Positions 23,449-30,237 of a DNA stretch of 31,129 nucleotides are shown piece by piece. The notes beneath the pieces are model-generated. The model was given only the letters and a program-made list of their open reading frames with translations. It did not search any database and had not been told where the DNA came from. The DNA comes from CAZTBB01 sp964611755 (GTDB taxonomy: Bacteria > Pseudomonadota > Alphaproteobacteria > Micavibrionales > Micavibrionaceae), in assembly GCA_964611755.1 (NCBI GenBank), contig CAZTBB010000017.1:1-31129 (forward strand), written 5' to 3'. The translations under genes were made by a program, and so were the position numbers. Within the stretch, counting starts at the first letter, position 1, and each line of letters begins with the position of its first letter.

Positions 23449-25257
23449 ATGAGCACGTCTGAGGCAAAACAAAAAGCCACAAAAACCAAACCCGCAAACG
23501 GGTTATTGAAAAAACGCGAGATGACCGGCGCGGAGATGGTTATTCAAGCCATGATCGAACAAGGTGTTGAGCATATTTTTGGTTATCCGGGTGGCGCGGT
23601 GCTGCCGATCTATGATGAGATTTTCAAACAAAATAAAATGAAGCATGTTTTGGTGCGCCATGAACAGGGCGCCGCCCATGCCGCAGAAGGCTATGCCAGA
23701 TCATCGGGCAAGGTTGGTGTGTGCCTTGTGACTTCGGGGCCGGGTGCAACCAATGCGGTGACAGGATTGATGGATGCGCTGATGGATTCCATTCCGGTTG
23801 TATGTATTTCCGGTCAGGTGCCCTCATTCCTGATTGGAACCTCCGCCTTCCAAGAGGCCGATACAACAGGCATTACGCGCCCCTGTACCAAGCATAATTA
23901 TCTGGTTAAGGATGTGAATGACTTGCCGGCGATTATTCATGAGGCCTTTCATGTGGCACGCTCTGGTCGTCCGGGGCCCGTATTGATTGATATTCCAAAA
24001 GATATTCAATTTGAAAAAGGGACATATCAAAAAGAGAATGAAGTGAAGTTCCACGGCACATATGTTCCGAAAACAGATCCGAATATGGATGCAATAGAAG
24101 CGGCCGTTGAATTAATGGCGCATGCCAAAAAGCCTGTTTTTTATACAGGCGGCGGTGTGATCAATGCCGGCCCCGAAGCCTCAAAGCTGTTGCGTGAGCT
24201 TGTACGTGAGACCGGCTATCCGATCACTTCGACATTGATGGGGTTGGGTGCATATCCGGCCAATGATGATCAATGGCTCGGGATGCTGGGGATGCATGGC
24301 ACCTACGAGGCCAATTGGGCGATGCATGATTGCGATGTCATGGTGTGTATTGGCGCGCGTTTTGATGACCGTGTCACAGGGCGTCTTGATAAATTTGCAC
24401 CGAACTCAACAAAAATTCATATTGATATTGATCCAAGCTCTATCAATAAGAATGTTAGCGTTGATATTCCGATTGTTGCCGATGCGGCCAATGCGATGAA
24501 GGCGATGCTCAAGACATGGAAGAAGCGCAAATATAAGCCCGATCAGGCTGCTCTTAAAAATTGGTGGGGTCAGATTGATGAATGGCGCGCTAAAGATTGT
24601 TTGGCGTATAAGAATGATAGCAAAATTATTAAACCGCAATATGCGCTGGAGCGTTTGCGAGATTTAACATCCAAAGACAAGCGCGAGGTCTTTATCACCA
24701 CAGAAGTTGGGCAACACCAAATGTGGGCGGCGCAGTTCCTCCCCTTTAATGAGCCGAACCGTTGGATGACATCAGGCGGTCTTGGGACAATGGGCTATGG
24801 ATTGCCGGCAGCGATTGGAACCCAAATGGCGAACCGTGATGGTCTTGTGATTGATGTGGCGGGTGAAGCCTCGATCTTGATGAATATTCAAGAAATGAGC
24901 ACGGCCGTGCAGTATAATTTGCCGGTTAAGGTTTTTATTCTGAACAATCAATGGATGGGCATGGTGCGCCAGTGGCAAGAATTGCTGCATGGGGAGCGTT
25001 ATTCCGAGAGCTATACGGAGAGCCTGCCGGACTTTGTGAAGCTGGCTGAAGCGTATGGCGGAATTGGCTTGCGTGCGCAAACGCCGGATCAACTGGATGA
25101 TGTCATCATGGAGATGATGCATACAGACCGCGTGACAATCGTGGATGTTTGTGTAGACCAGCGCGAGAATTGTTTCCCGATGATCCCATCAGGCAAGGCG
25201 CATAATGAAATGATTTTAGCGGCTGATGCTGAACAATTTGATAAGAAGTTGGTATAA
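23449..25257 (+). CDS. ilvB: Acetolactate synthase, large catalytic subunit
   Basis: Thiamine-diphosphate enzyme that condenses two pyruvates (or pyruvate with 2-oxobutyrate) in the first common step of valine, leucine and isoleucine synthesis. I chose the ATG at 23449 (602 residues), which follows AAAAGG (23435-23440); the longer frame from 23389 has no ribosome site. Motifs: F-G-Y-P-G-G-A (44-50), catalytic E72 in R-H-E-Q-G-A, S-G-P-G-A-T-N (96-102), and Q-W-M-G-M-V-R-Q-W (500-508). The metal-binding motif, G-D-G in most enzymes, reads G-E-A (471-473), with N-N at 498-499. I recall similar GEAS/GDAS forms in alphaproteobacterial enzymes, so it is likely active. ilvN follows after six bases. 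Confidence 0.97.
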   Translation: MSTSEAKQKATKTKPANGLLKKREMTGAEMVIQAMIEQGVEHIFGYPGGAVLPIYDEIFKQNKMKHVLVRHEQGAAHAAEGYARSSGKVGVCLVTSGPGATNAVTGLMDALMDSIPVVCISGQVPSFLIGTSAFQEADTTGITRPCTKHNYLVKDVNDLPAIIHEAFHVARSGRPGPVLIDIPKDIQFEKGTYQKENEVKFHGTYVPKTDPNMDAIEAAVELMAHAKKPVFYTGGGVINAGPEASKLLRELVRETGYPITSTLMGLGAYPANDDQWLGMLGMHGTYEANWAMHDCDVMVCIGARFDDRVTGRLDKFAPNSTKIHIDIDPSSINKNVSVDIPIVADAANAMKAMLKTWKKRKYKPDQAALKNWWGQIDEWRAKDCLAYKNDSKIIKPQYALERLRDLTSKDKREVFITTEVGQHQMWAAQFLPFNEPNRWMTSGGLGTMGYGLPAAIGTQMANRDGLVIDVAGEASILMNIQEMSTAVQYNLPVKVFILNNQWMGMVRQWQELLHGERYSESYTESLPDFVKLAEAYGGIGLRAQTPDQLDDVIMEMMHTDRVTIVDVCVDQRENCFPMIPSGKAHNEMILAADAEQFDKKLV

Positions 25258-25263
25258 ACAGAC

Positions 25264-25833
25264 ATGATAAAGCTCAATAAAAAATCAAAATCAGTCTATG
25301 CTCCGGGGCCACAAGATGAGGTCATCGAAAGCCATACGCTTGCGATTATTGTCGCCAATGAGCCGGGAGTTCTTGCGCGCGTGGTGGGGCTCTTTACCGG
25401 CCGCGGTTATAACATTGATTCACTGACGGTGGCGGAGATTGACCATCTTGAGAATACATCACGCATTACGATTGTTTGTAGTGGAACACCGCAGGTGATT
25501 GAGCAAATTAAGCAATCATTGCGCCAACTTGTCTCGGTAAAACGTGTCCGTGATCTGACGACTTTTGGCCCGCATATTGAACGCGAATTGGCTTTGATAA
25601 AAGTTGCAGGCAAAGGTGATAACCGCATCGAGGCGTTGCGCCTTGCCGATGTGTTTCGTGCCAATCCGGTGGATACAACGCTGGAATCTTTTGTGTTCGA
25701 GATAACCGGCACAACCGATAAAATTGATGCCTTCATTGATTTGATGCGTCCGATTGGTCTTGTGGATGTAAGCCGCACGGGGATTGCCGCCATTTCCAGA
25801 GGCGCGACCACCCATGATGATGTCGAAGATTAA
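25264..25833 (+). CDS. ilvN: Acetolactate synthase, small regulatory subunit
   Basis: Regulatory partner of IlvB that stimulates activity and gives feedback inhibition by valine. The 189 residues contain an N-terminal ACT domain (about 24-100) with H-T-L-A-I-I-V-A-N-E-P-G-V-L-A-R-V (24-40), G-L-F-T-G-R-G-Y-N-I-D-S-L-T (42-55), and a C-terminal second regulatory domain (about 108-180). Length is typical of the long small subunits. The gene starts six bases after ilvB without an obvious Shine-Dalgarno sequence, which implies coupled translation. A basic, Lys/Ser-rich N-terminal extension of about 20 residues precedes the ACT domain. Confidence 0.96.
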   Translation: MIKLNKKSKSVYAPGPQDEVIESHTLAIIVANEPGVLARVVGLFTGRGYNIDSLTVAEIDHLENTSRITIVCSGTPQVIEQIKQSLRQLVSVKRVRDLTTFGPHIERELALIKVAGKGDNRIEALRLADVFRANPVDTTLESFVFEITGTTDKIDAFIDLMRPIGLVDVSRTGIAAISRGATTHDDVED

Positions 25834-25852
25834 AGATTAGGAGTGCTGCGTG

Positions 25853-26611
25853 ATGCCTTCTCAAAAAATTGAATTTGAAGGATCGCTGGGTGAAACATTA
25901 GCAGCGCGTCTGGATACCCCCGAGGGCGATATAAAAGCCTATGCTTTATTCGCGCATTGCTTTACCTGTTCCAAGGATATTTTTGCCGCAGGGCATATAG
26001 CCAAAGGCCTGAATGCCAACGGCATTGCCGTGTTGCGGTTTGATTTTACCGGCCTCGGCAGCAGCGATGGTGATTTTGCCAACACCAATTTTTCATCCAA
26101 TGTCGGAGATTTGATTAAGGCGGCCGATTATATGCGTCATCATCTAGACGCGCCGCAACTTATTATCGGGCATTCTCTGGGTGGTGCGGCTGTATTGGTT
26201 GCGGCGAATAGTATCCCGGAGGTAAAGGCCGTCGCCACGATTGGTGCGCCGTGCGATGCCGCACATGTGGCGCATCATTTCGAAAGCAGCCGCGAAGACA
26301 TCATTGAAAAAGGTGAGGCGGAAGTGCTGCTCGTTGGGCGTCCGTTCCGTATTCAAAAACAATTTATTGATGATATTGAGGGCGTTCGTGTTGACCAGTC
26401 GATTGAATCCCTGAAACGGGCTTTACTGGTGATGCATGCGCCTCTTGATGCTACGGTCGGGATTGAAAATGCAGAATATATTTTCAAATTTGCCAAACAC
26501 CCCAAAAGTTTTATCTCGCTCGATGATGCCGATCATCTGCTCAGTAAGAAAGAGCATGCGCTATACGCGGCGGATGTGATTGCCGCCTGGTCATCCAAAT
26601 ACAGTGTCTAG
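25853..26611 (+). CDS. Alpha/beta hydrolase of the OsmC-associated type
   Basis: A 252-residue serine hydrolase. I chose the ATG at 25853, nine bases after AGGAG (25839-25843); an overlapping GTG lies at 25850. The catalytic triad is S108 in I-G-H-S-L-G-G (105-111), D199 in A-P-L-D-A (196-200) and H228 in D-A-D-H-L (225-229). The segment H-C-F-T-C-S-K-D (35-42) and L-R-F-D-F-T-G-L-G-S-S-D-G (61-73) are typical of hydrolase domains that in other bacteria are fused to an OsmC peroxidase-like domain; here the OsmC part is absent. Substrate unknown. It follows ilvN by 19 bases, so it is probably in the ilvBN transcript. Its stop overlaps the stop of the opposing gene. Confidence 0.88.
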   Translation: MPSQKIEFEGSLGETLAARLDTPEGDIKAYALFAHCFTCSKDIFAAGHIAKGLNANGIAVLRFDFTGLGSSDGDFANTNFSSNVGDLIKAADYMRHHLDAPQLIIGHSLGGAAVLVAANSIPEVKAVATIGAPCDAAHVAHHFESSREDIIEKGEAEVLLVGRPFRIQKQFIDDIEGVRVDQSIESLKRALLVMHAPLDATVGIENAEYIFKFAKHPKSFISLDDADHLLSKKEHALYAADVIAAWSSKYSV

Positions 26612-27204
26612 GATAGGGTAACATCCATTTTCTCAAATGCGGCTTGCGGAATATGGTCAGGGCTTGAGGGATGATGGTGAAAAGCCATTAATCCCCGCCG
26701 CTCCATATAGACATCATGGGCACGCATAAGGATAGCAGCCACAGGAACAGGGTAGTGAATATCCGCTTTTTTGAGATCTTTATTCAGGCGGACACTGGCT
26801 GCCCTGTGTGATGCATAGCCAATGTTTATGGCTATATCTTGCGTTGTATATCCATTGGCATACATGCGCAAAACCCGTTGTGGCCGCTCGGCCAGCGCAC
26901 TGAATTTTTTCAGGTCTTCTTGCGATAGCGTGATTGCGAGCCCGCCTTGATTGATAATTTTATCAATCAGAATTTTGTTAAAACGGCGCATATAACCGGG
27001 ATCTTTAAGCTCTTCATGCAAATCCAGTTTATCTCTAATCGCGGGTATAAGTGTATTTCTGCAATACTCTTTTGTAACACCGATCGAGCGCGCAACATCA
27101 TCAAGTGCAAAGTAAGGTGCCTGCATGATATGTAGCAACGCACGAACCTCCATATTATTGAGGCCAGACGCGGCTTGGAATTCATCTGTAAGGGAAATAG
27201 TCAT
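26608..27204 (-). CDS. HTH array protein 4 (LuxR/GerE-like helix-turn-helix)
   Basis: Last of four paralogous genes on this strand; 198 residues. The N-terminal half (about 5-62) is a helical segment F-Q-A-A-S-G-L-N-N-M-E-V to L-I-P-A-I-R-D-K-L, resembling a helix-turn-helix. G-G-L-A-I-T-L-S-Q-E-D (87-97) is the shared mid motif. The second helix-turn-helix (about 107-146) contains Q-R-V-L-R-M-Y-A-N-G-Y-T-T-Q-D-I-A, as in LuxR/GerE proteins. Then L-M-R-A-H-D-V (159-165) and a tail A-F-E-K-M-D-V-T (189-196), matching protein 3. A His-rich stretch A-F-H-H-H-P (174-179) is unique to this copy. DNA binding is inferred from the fold. The gap to gene 3 is 24 bases, with no strong ribosome site. Confidence 0.8.
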   Translation of the reverse strand: MTISLTDEFQAASGLNNMEVRALLHIMQAPYFALDDVARSIGVTKEYCRNTLIPAIRDKLDLHEELKDPGYMRRFNKILIDKIINQGGLAITLSQEDLKKFSALAERPQRVLRMYANGYTTQDIAINIGYASHRAASVRLNKDLKKADIHYPVPVAAILMRAHDVYMERRGLMAFHHHPSSPDHIPQAAFEKMDVTLS

Positions 27205-27228
27205 ATCAATAAACTCATTTGTTTGTGA

Positions 27229-27849
27229 TTAGGGTATTGATATTTCTAGCTTTTCAAAACAAGGATACGGTATTTGCACGCCTGAAATCATAAATGCATT
27301 TGGGGGGGCGATGATGGGTTCTCTGTCACCTTTGCGTGCATTGTTAACGTCAACAGCGCGCACCATAGCGGTCAGAAGATGCGCCGAGCTGATATCCAGA
27401 TTCTTGCAGTATTTAGAGATGTTGGCCTTGATGGCGTTGTCAGATGCGCTGTAGCCTGCCTCAACAATGGCTCTGTTGGAATAGCCATTCGCCACAAGGC
27501 GCAAAATTTGTTTTATTTGTTTTGGCAGAGCGGATATATTTTCGATGTCCTCCTGAGTGAGTTCGATTGTGAGTCCGCTTTGGTTTAAAATTGCCGCCAT
27601 AACATCGCGTCTATATGGCTTGATTCTGATGGTACCGTCATTATTGATTGAGGGCTGTGTGCCCAGTTTTTCTGAAATTTCAGGTAAAAATTCAAATTTT
27701 AAGTCATGAATTGAAACATTAACTTCGCTCGCAAGGCTGTCATATGACGCACACGCATCATGCACCATTTTAAGGATGATTTTTTCCTCACATTCTGAGA
27801 GGCCTCTGGCTTGTTTGAAGGCCGGTGTAAGTCTTTGGATTTTTGCCAT
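27229..27849 (-). CDS. HTH array protein 3 (LuxR/GerE-like helix-turn-helix)
   Basis: Third of four tandem paralogues; 206 residues. It shows the same order: N-terminal helical segment (L-T-P-A-F-K-Q-A-R-G-L-S, then F-L-P-E-I-S-E-K-L, 54-62), a basic linker (R-I-K-P-Y-R-R, 75-81), the mid motif S-G-L-T-I-E-L-T-Q-E-D (91-101), the second helix-turn-helix (about 109-150, Q-I-L-R-L-V-A-N-G-Y-S-N-R-A-I), M-V-R-A-V-D-V (162-168), and a C-terminal tail ending F-E-K-L-E-I-S. Two extra Cys residues mark this copy. AAAGGAC precedes the ATG; the gap from gene 2 is 12 bases. No ligand-binding domain such as autoinducer or receiver is present, so it is not a classical LuxR regulator. Confidence 0.82.
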   Translation of the reverse strand: MAKIQRLTPAFKQARGLSECEEKIILKMVHDACASYDSLASEVNVSIHDLKFEFLPEISEKLGTQPSINNDGTIRIKPYRRDVMAAILNQSGLTIELTQEDIENISALPKQIKQILRLVANGYSNRAIVEAGYSASDNAIKANISKYCKNLDISSAHLLTAMVRAVDVNNARKGDREPIIAPPNAFMISGVQIPYPCFEKLEISIP

Positions 27850-27861
27850 TGTTTTTGTCCT

Positions 27862-28458
27862 TTAATTGAGGCCCAGAATCTTAAGTTCTTTGATACACAG
27901 ATCGCCGATATGTGTCTCTGTGTAGGGTTTATTTTCAAAATCACTATTGCCGTTGCGAATATCTTGAACATCTATTGCGCGCATCATGGCGGCCGATAAA
28001 GTGGAAGAATTTGCGCCCAGCATATGATCGATGCGATTAACCAGAACGGCTATGGATTCTTTGGTGCTGTCGGTTTTGCGCGCAATATCCAAATTTGTGT
28101 AGCCATTGGAAATAAAACGCAGAATGTTTTTATGATTGTCTTTTAATCCGCGCACAAGGCTCGCTTCTTCGGCCGACATTTCAATGTTTAGCGCCCCTTG
28201 GGCAAGTGTTTTTAATAAAATTTTGCGGGGCAGGTTATTTGTAAATCCGTTTAATTTTTTCCCTCGGGTTATGCCCAGCTTCGTTATGATTTGGGGCACA
28301 ATTTTCTCAAGGATATGGTATGTGTCATATCCTGTTTTTTCTGCAATCGCGGCACTGCTGAATTGTTTGCCATTTAATATCGCCTCTATAACGGCGCTTT
28401 GTTCTTCTGACAGGCCGGCGGCGGTTTGAAATTTTTTACTAAGGGTAATATATGCCAT
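27862..28458 (-). CDS. HTH array protein 2 (LuxR/GerE-like helix-turn-helix)
   Basis: Second of four tandem paralogues and the closest to gene 1; 198 residues. N-terminal segment K-K-F-Q-T-A-A-G-L-S-E-E-Q (8-20) with I-L-N-G-K-Q-F (27-33) and I-V-P-Q-I-I-T-K-L (53-61); N-N-L-P-R-K-I-L (74-81) is shared exactly with protein 1. The mid motif is G-A-L-N-I-E-M-S-A-E-E (88-98). The second helix-turn-helix (about 107-148) has N-I-L-R-F-I-S-N-G-Y-T-N-L-D-I-A. Then M-M-R-A-I-D-V-Q (158-165). AAAGGA overlaps the end of gene 1, whose stop lies four bases before this ATG, so the two are translationally coupled. Confidence 0.83.
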   Translation of the reverse strand: MAYITLSKKFQTAAGLSEEQSAVIEAILNGKQFSSAAIAEKTGYDTYHILEKIVPQIITKLGITRGKKLNGFTNNLPRKILLKTLAQGALNIEMSAEEASLVRGLKDNHKNILRFISNGYTNLDIARKTDSTKESIAVLVNRIDHMLGANSSTLSAAMMRAIDVQDIRNGNSDFENKPYTETHIGDLCIKELKILGLN

Positions 28459-28462
28459 GGAT

Positions 28463-29026
28463 TTATCCTTTGCTGAGATCTGTTACGTCCAGATTTGCAA
28501 GTGATGGCGCGTGGCGAACATTAAAATCGCGTGCATTTTGAACATCAATTGCATGCATCATCGCTGCTGCTTGGGTGATTGAAGGCGTATCAAGGATGCG
28601 GTTGATTGTGTTTGCTTGCACAGCAATGGCTTCTTTTGTAGTTGAGACTATGTCGGCAATATCTTGATTAGTATATCCTTGAGCGGTCAGGCGAAGAATA
28701 CGTTTTTGACGGGTGGTCAAACCATTGCGAATATAGTTTGCTTGTTTTTGGTCAAGTTGGACTTTTAGTCCACCTTCCGTGATGATTTGCGCTAAAATTT
28801 TTCGTGGAAGGTTGTTCTTATGGATTTTTTGGTAGGCTAAATCCAGTTTAATGATGATTTGGGGAATGATCTCATCTGCAATCTTTTTGGGATCATAAGT
28901 TGTTTTTTCAGAAATTTCTCTGGTATCAAATTTTTTGCCATTTACAAGAGCTTCAATAACCGCGCGCTGTTCCGGTGATACATTTGCCGCCTCTTGAAAT
29001 TTTTCAGTAAGTTCTAGTTTTGCCAT
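28463..29026 (-). CDS. HTH array protein 1 (LuxR/GerE-like helix-turn-helix)
   Basis: First gene of the array; 187 residues from the ATG at 29026. GGAGG (29032-29036) sits right before it, and the longer frame from a TTG at 29038 would place that ribosome site within the gene. N-terminal segment F-Q-E-A-A-N-V-S-P-E-Q (10-20), L-V-N-G-K-K-F (27-33), I-I-P-Q-I-I-I-K-L (53-61); N-N-L-P-R-K-I-L (71-78); mid motif G-G-L-K-V-Q-L-D-Q-K-Q (85-95); second helix-turn-helix (about 104-146) with R-I-L-R-L-T-A-Q-G-Y-T-N-Q-D-I-A; M-M-H-A-I-D-V-Q-N-A-R (156-166). No sensor domain. A strong promoter lies just upstream. Gene order and coupling suggest that the four products are made together and may form hetero-oligomers. 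Confidence 0.83.
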   Translation of the reverse strand: MAKLELTEKFQEAANVSPEQRAVIEALVNGKKFDTREISEKTTYDPKKIADEIIPQIIIKLDLAYQKIHKNNLPRKILAQIITEGGLKVQLDQKQANYIRNGLTTRQKRILRLTAQGYTNQDIADIVSTTKEAIAVQANTINRILDTPSITQAAAMMHAIDVQNARDFNVRHAPSLANLDVTDLSKG

Positions 29027-29048
29027 AACAACCTCCAAATAGAAGGGG

Positions 29049-29078
29049 TTTATAGCAAGCTTTTACAGATTATGTCAA
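29049..29078 (-). promoter_or_regulatory. Strong promoter of the four-gene HTH operon
   Basis: On the minus strand a perfect -35 TTGACA (29073-29078) is followed after 18 bases by TATAAA (29049-29054), or after 17 by CTATAA. It predicts a start near 29042 and a leader of only 15-20 bases, containing the GGAGG ribosome site. It is the best promoter match in the window and reads away from ilvC. Confidence 0.72.
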
Positions 29079-29172
29079 TTTATATTTTGCCATACAAGAA
29101 TGCTTGATTTTTGCCTCAAACCCTGCTTGTGTAGCGCTGTAGAGTGCGCATTTAGAAAAAGGAAAGAACATT

Positions 29173-30237
29173 ATGACACAAGCTGCGAACGCAAATGCTG
29201 ACCAGGGGCACACCCCTTTGAATATTTACTATGACAAGGATTGCAATCCTGACCTGATCAAGGCCAAAAAAGTGGCTGTGATCGGCTACGGATCACAAGG
29301 CCATGCCCATGCGCAAAACCTGAAGGATAGCGGTGTTGCAAGTGTCACAATTGGACTGCGTGCGGGATCATCGTCTGCCGCAAAAGCGCAAGAGGCAGGC
29401 TTTGCCGTCAAAACACCCGCCGAAGCAGCCGCGGAAGCGGATGTTGTGATGATGCTGACGCCGGATGAGCATCAAGCCGATATTTACCGCGATGATATTG
29501 CCGACAATCTAAAAGAAGGCGCAACATTGATGTTTGCTCATGGATTGAACATTCATTTTGGTTTGATCAAGCCGCGTGCGGATTTGGATGTGATTATGGT
29601 CGCACCAAAAGGCCCCGGCCACACAGTACGCAGTGAATACCAACGTGGCGGCGGTGTGCCATGTTTGATCGCCGTGGCACAAGATGCCAGCGGTACAGCT
29701 AAAGATTTGGCGTTGTCATATGCGAGCGGTGTCGGCGGCGGTCGCTCCGGTATTATTGAGACAACATTCAAGGATGAATGCGAAACCGATTTGTTCGGTG
29801 AACAAGCTGTTCTGTGCGGCGGCGTGTCCGAGTTGATCAAGGCCGGTTATGAAACCCTCGTTGAGGGCGGTTACCCCCCTGAAATGGCATATTTTGAGTG
29901 TTTGCACGAGATGAAATTGATTGTAGATCTTCTGTATGAAGGCGGTTTGGCCAATATGCGTTATTCCATTTCCAATACAGCGGAATATGGGGATTATGTG
30001 TCCGGCCCACGTGTGATTAATTCTGAGACAAAAGCCGAGATGAAGCGCATTTTGGAAGATATCCAATCCGGTAAATTTGTTGAGCGCTTTATGGGTGGAA
30101 ACAAAGAAGGTCTTTCCGAGCTTGTGGAGATCCGTGAGCGTGAAGCCAAGCACCCCATCGAGGAAACAGGTGAGCGTTTGCGCGGCATGATGCCATGGAT
30201 CGGTGCGAATAAGCTGGTTGATAAAGCAAAGAATTAA
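29173..30237 (+). CDS. ilvC: Ketol-acid reductoisomerase
   Basis: NADPH- and Mg-dependent enzyme converting acetolactate or acetohydroxybutyrate to the dihydroxy acids, the second common step of valine and isoleucine synthesis. It is class I: 354 residues with the Rossmann motif G-Y-G-S-Q-G-H-A-H-A (38-47), catalytic H123 in F-A-H-G (121-124), and the metal ligands D206 and E210 in D-L-F-G-E-Q (206-211), with E242 and E246 in F-E-C-L-H-E. All are present. The N terminus is some 15 residues longer than usual (polar, Ala/Asn-rich), but AAAAAGGAAAG before the ATG supports this start. It is separated from ilvBN by the hydrolase and the opposing HTH operon, and has to be transcribed from its own promoter, which I could not place firmly. 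Confidence 0.97.
   Translation: MTQAANANADQGHTPLNIYYDKDCNPDLIKAKKVAVIGYGSQGHAHAQNLKDSGVASVTIGLRAGSSSAAKAQEAGFAVKTPAEAAAEADVVMMLTPDEHQADIYRDDIADNLKEGATLMFAHGLNIHFGLIKPRADLDVIMVAPKGPGHTVRSEYQRGGGVPCLIAVAQDASGTAKDLALSYASGVGGGRSGIIETTFKDECETDLFGEQAVLCGGVSELIKAGYETLVEGGYPPEMAYFECLHEMKLIVDLLYEGGLANMRYSISNTAEYGDYVSGPRVINSETKAEMKRILEDIQSGKFVERFMGGNKEGLSELVEIREREAKHPIEETGERLRGMMPWIGANKLVDKAKN

Noticed and set aside
29072..29107. Eleven-codon frame upstream of ilvC as a second leader peptide
   Set aside because: Only a few Ile/Leu codons and no terminator hairpin after it, so not an attenuator.
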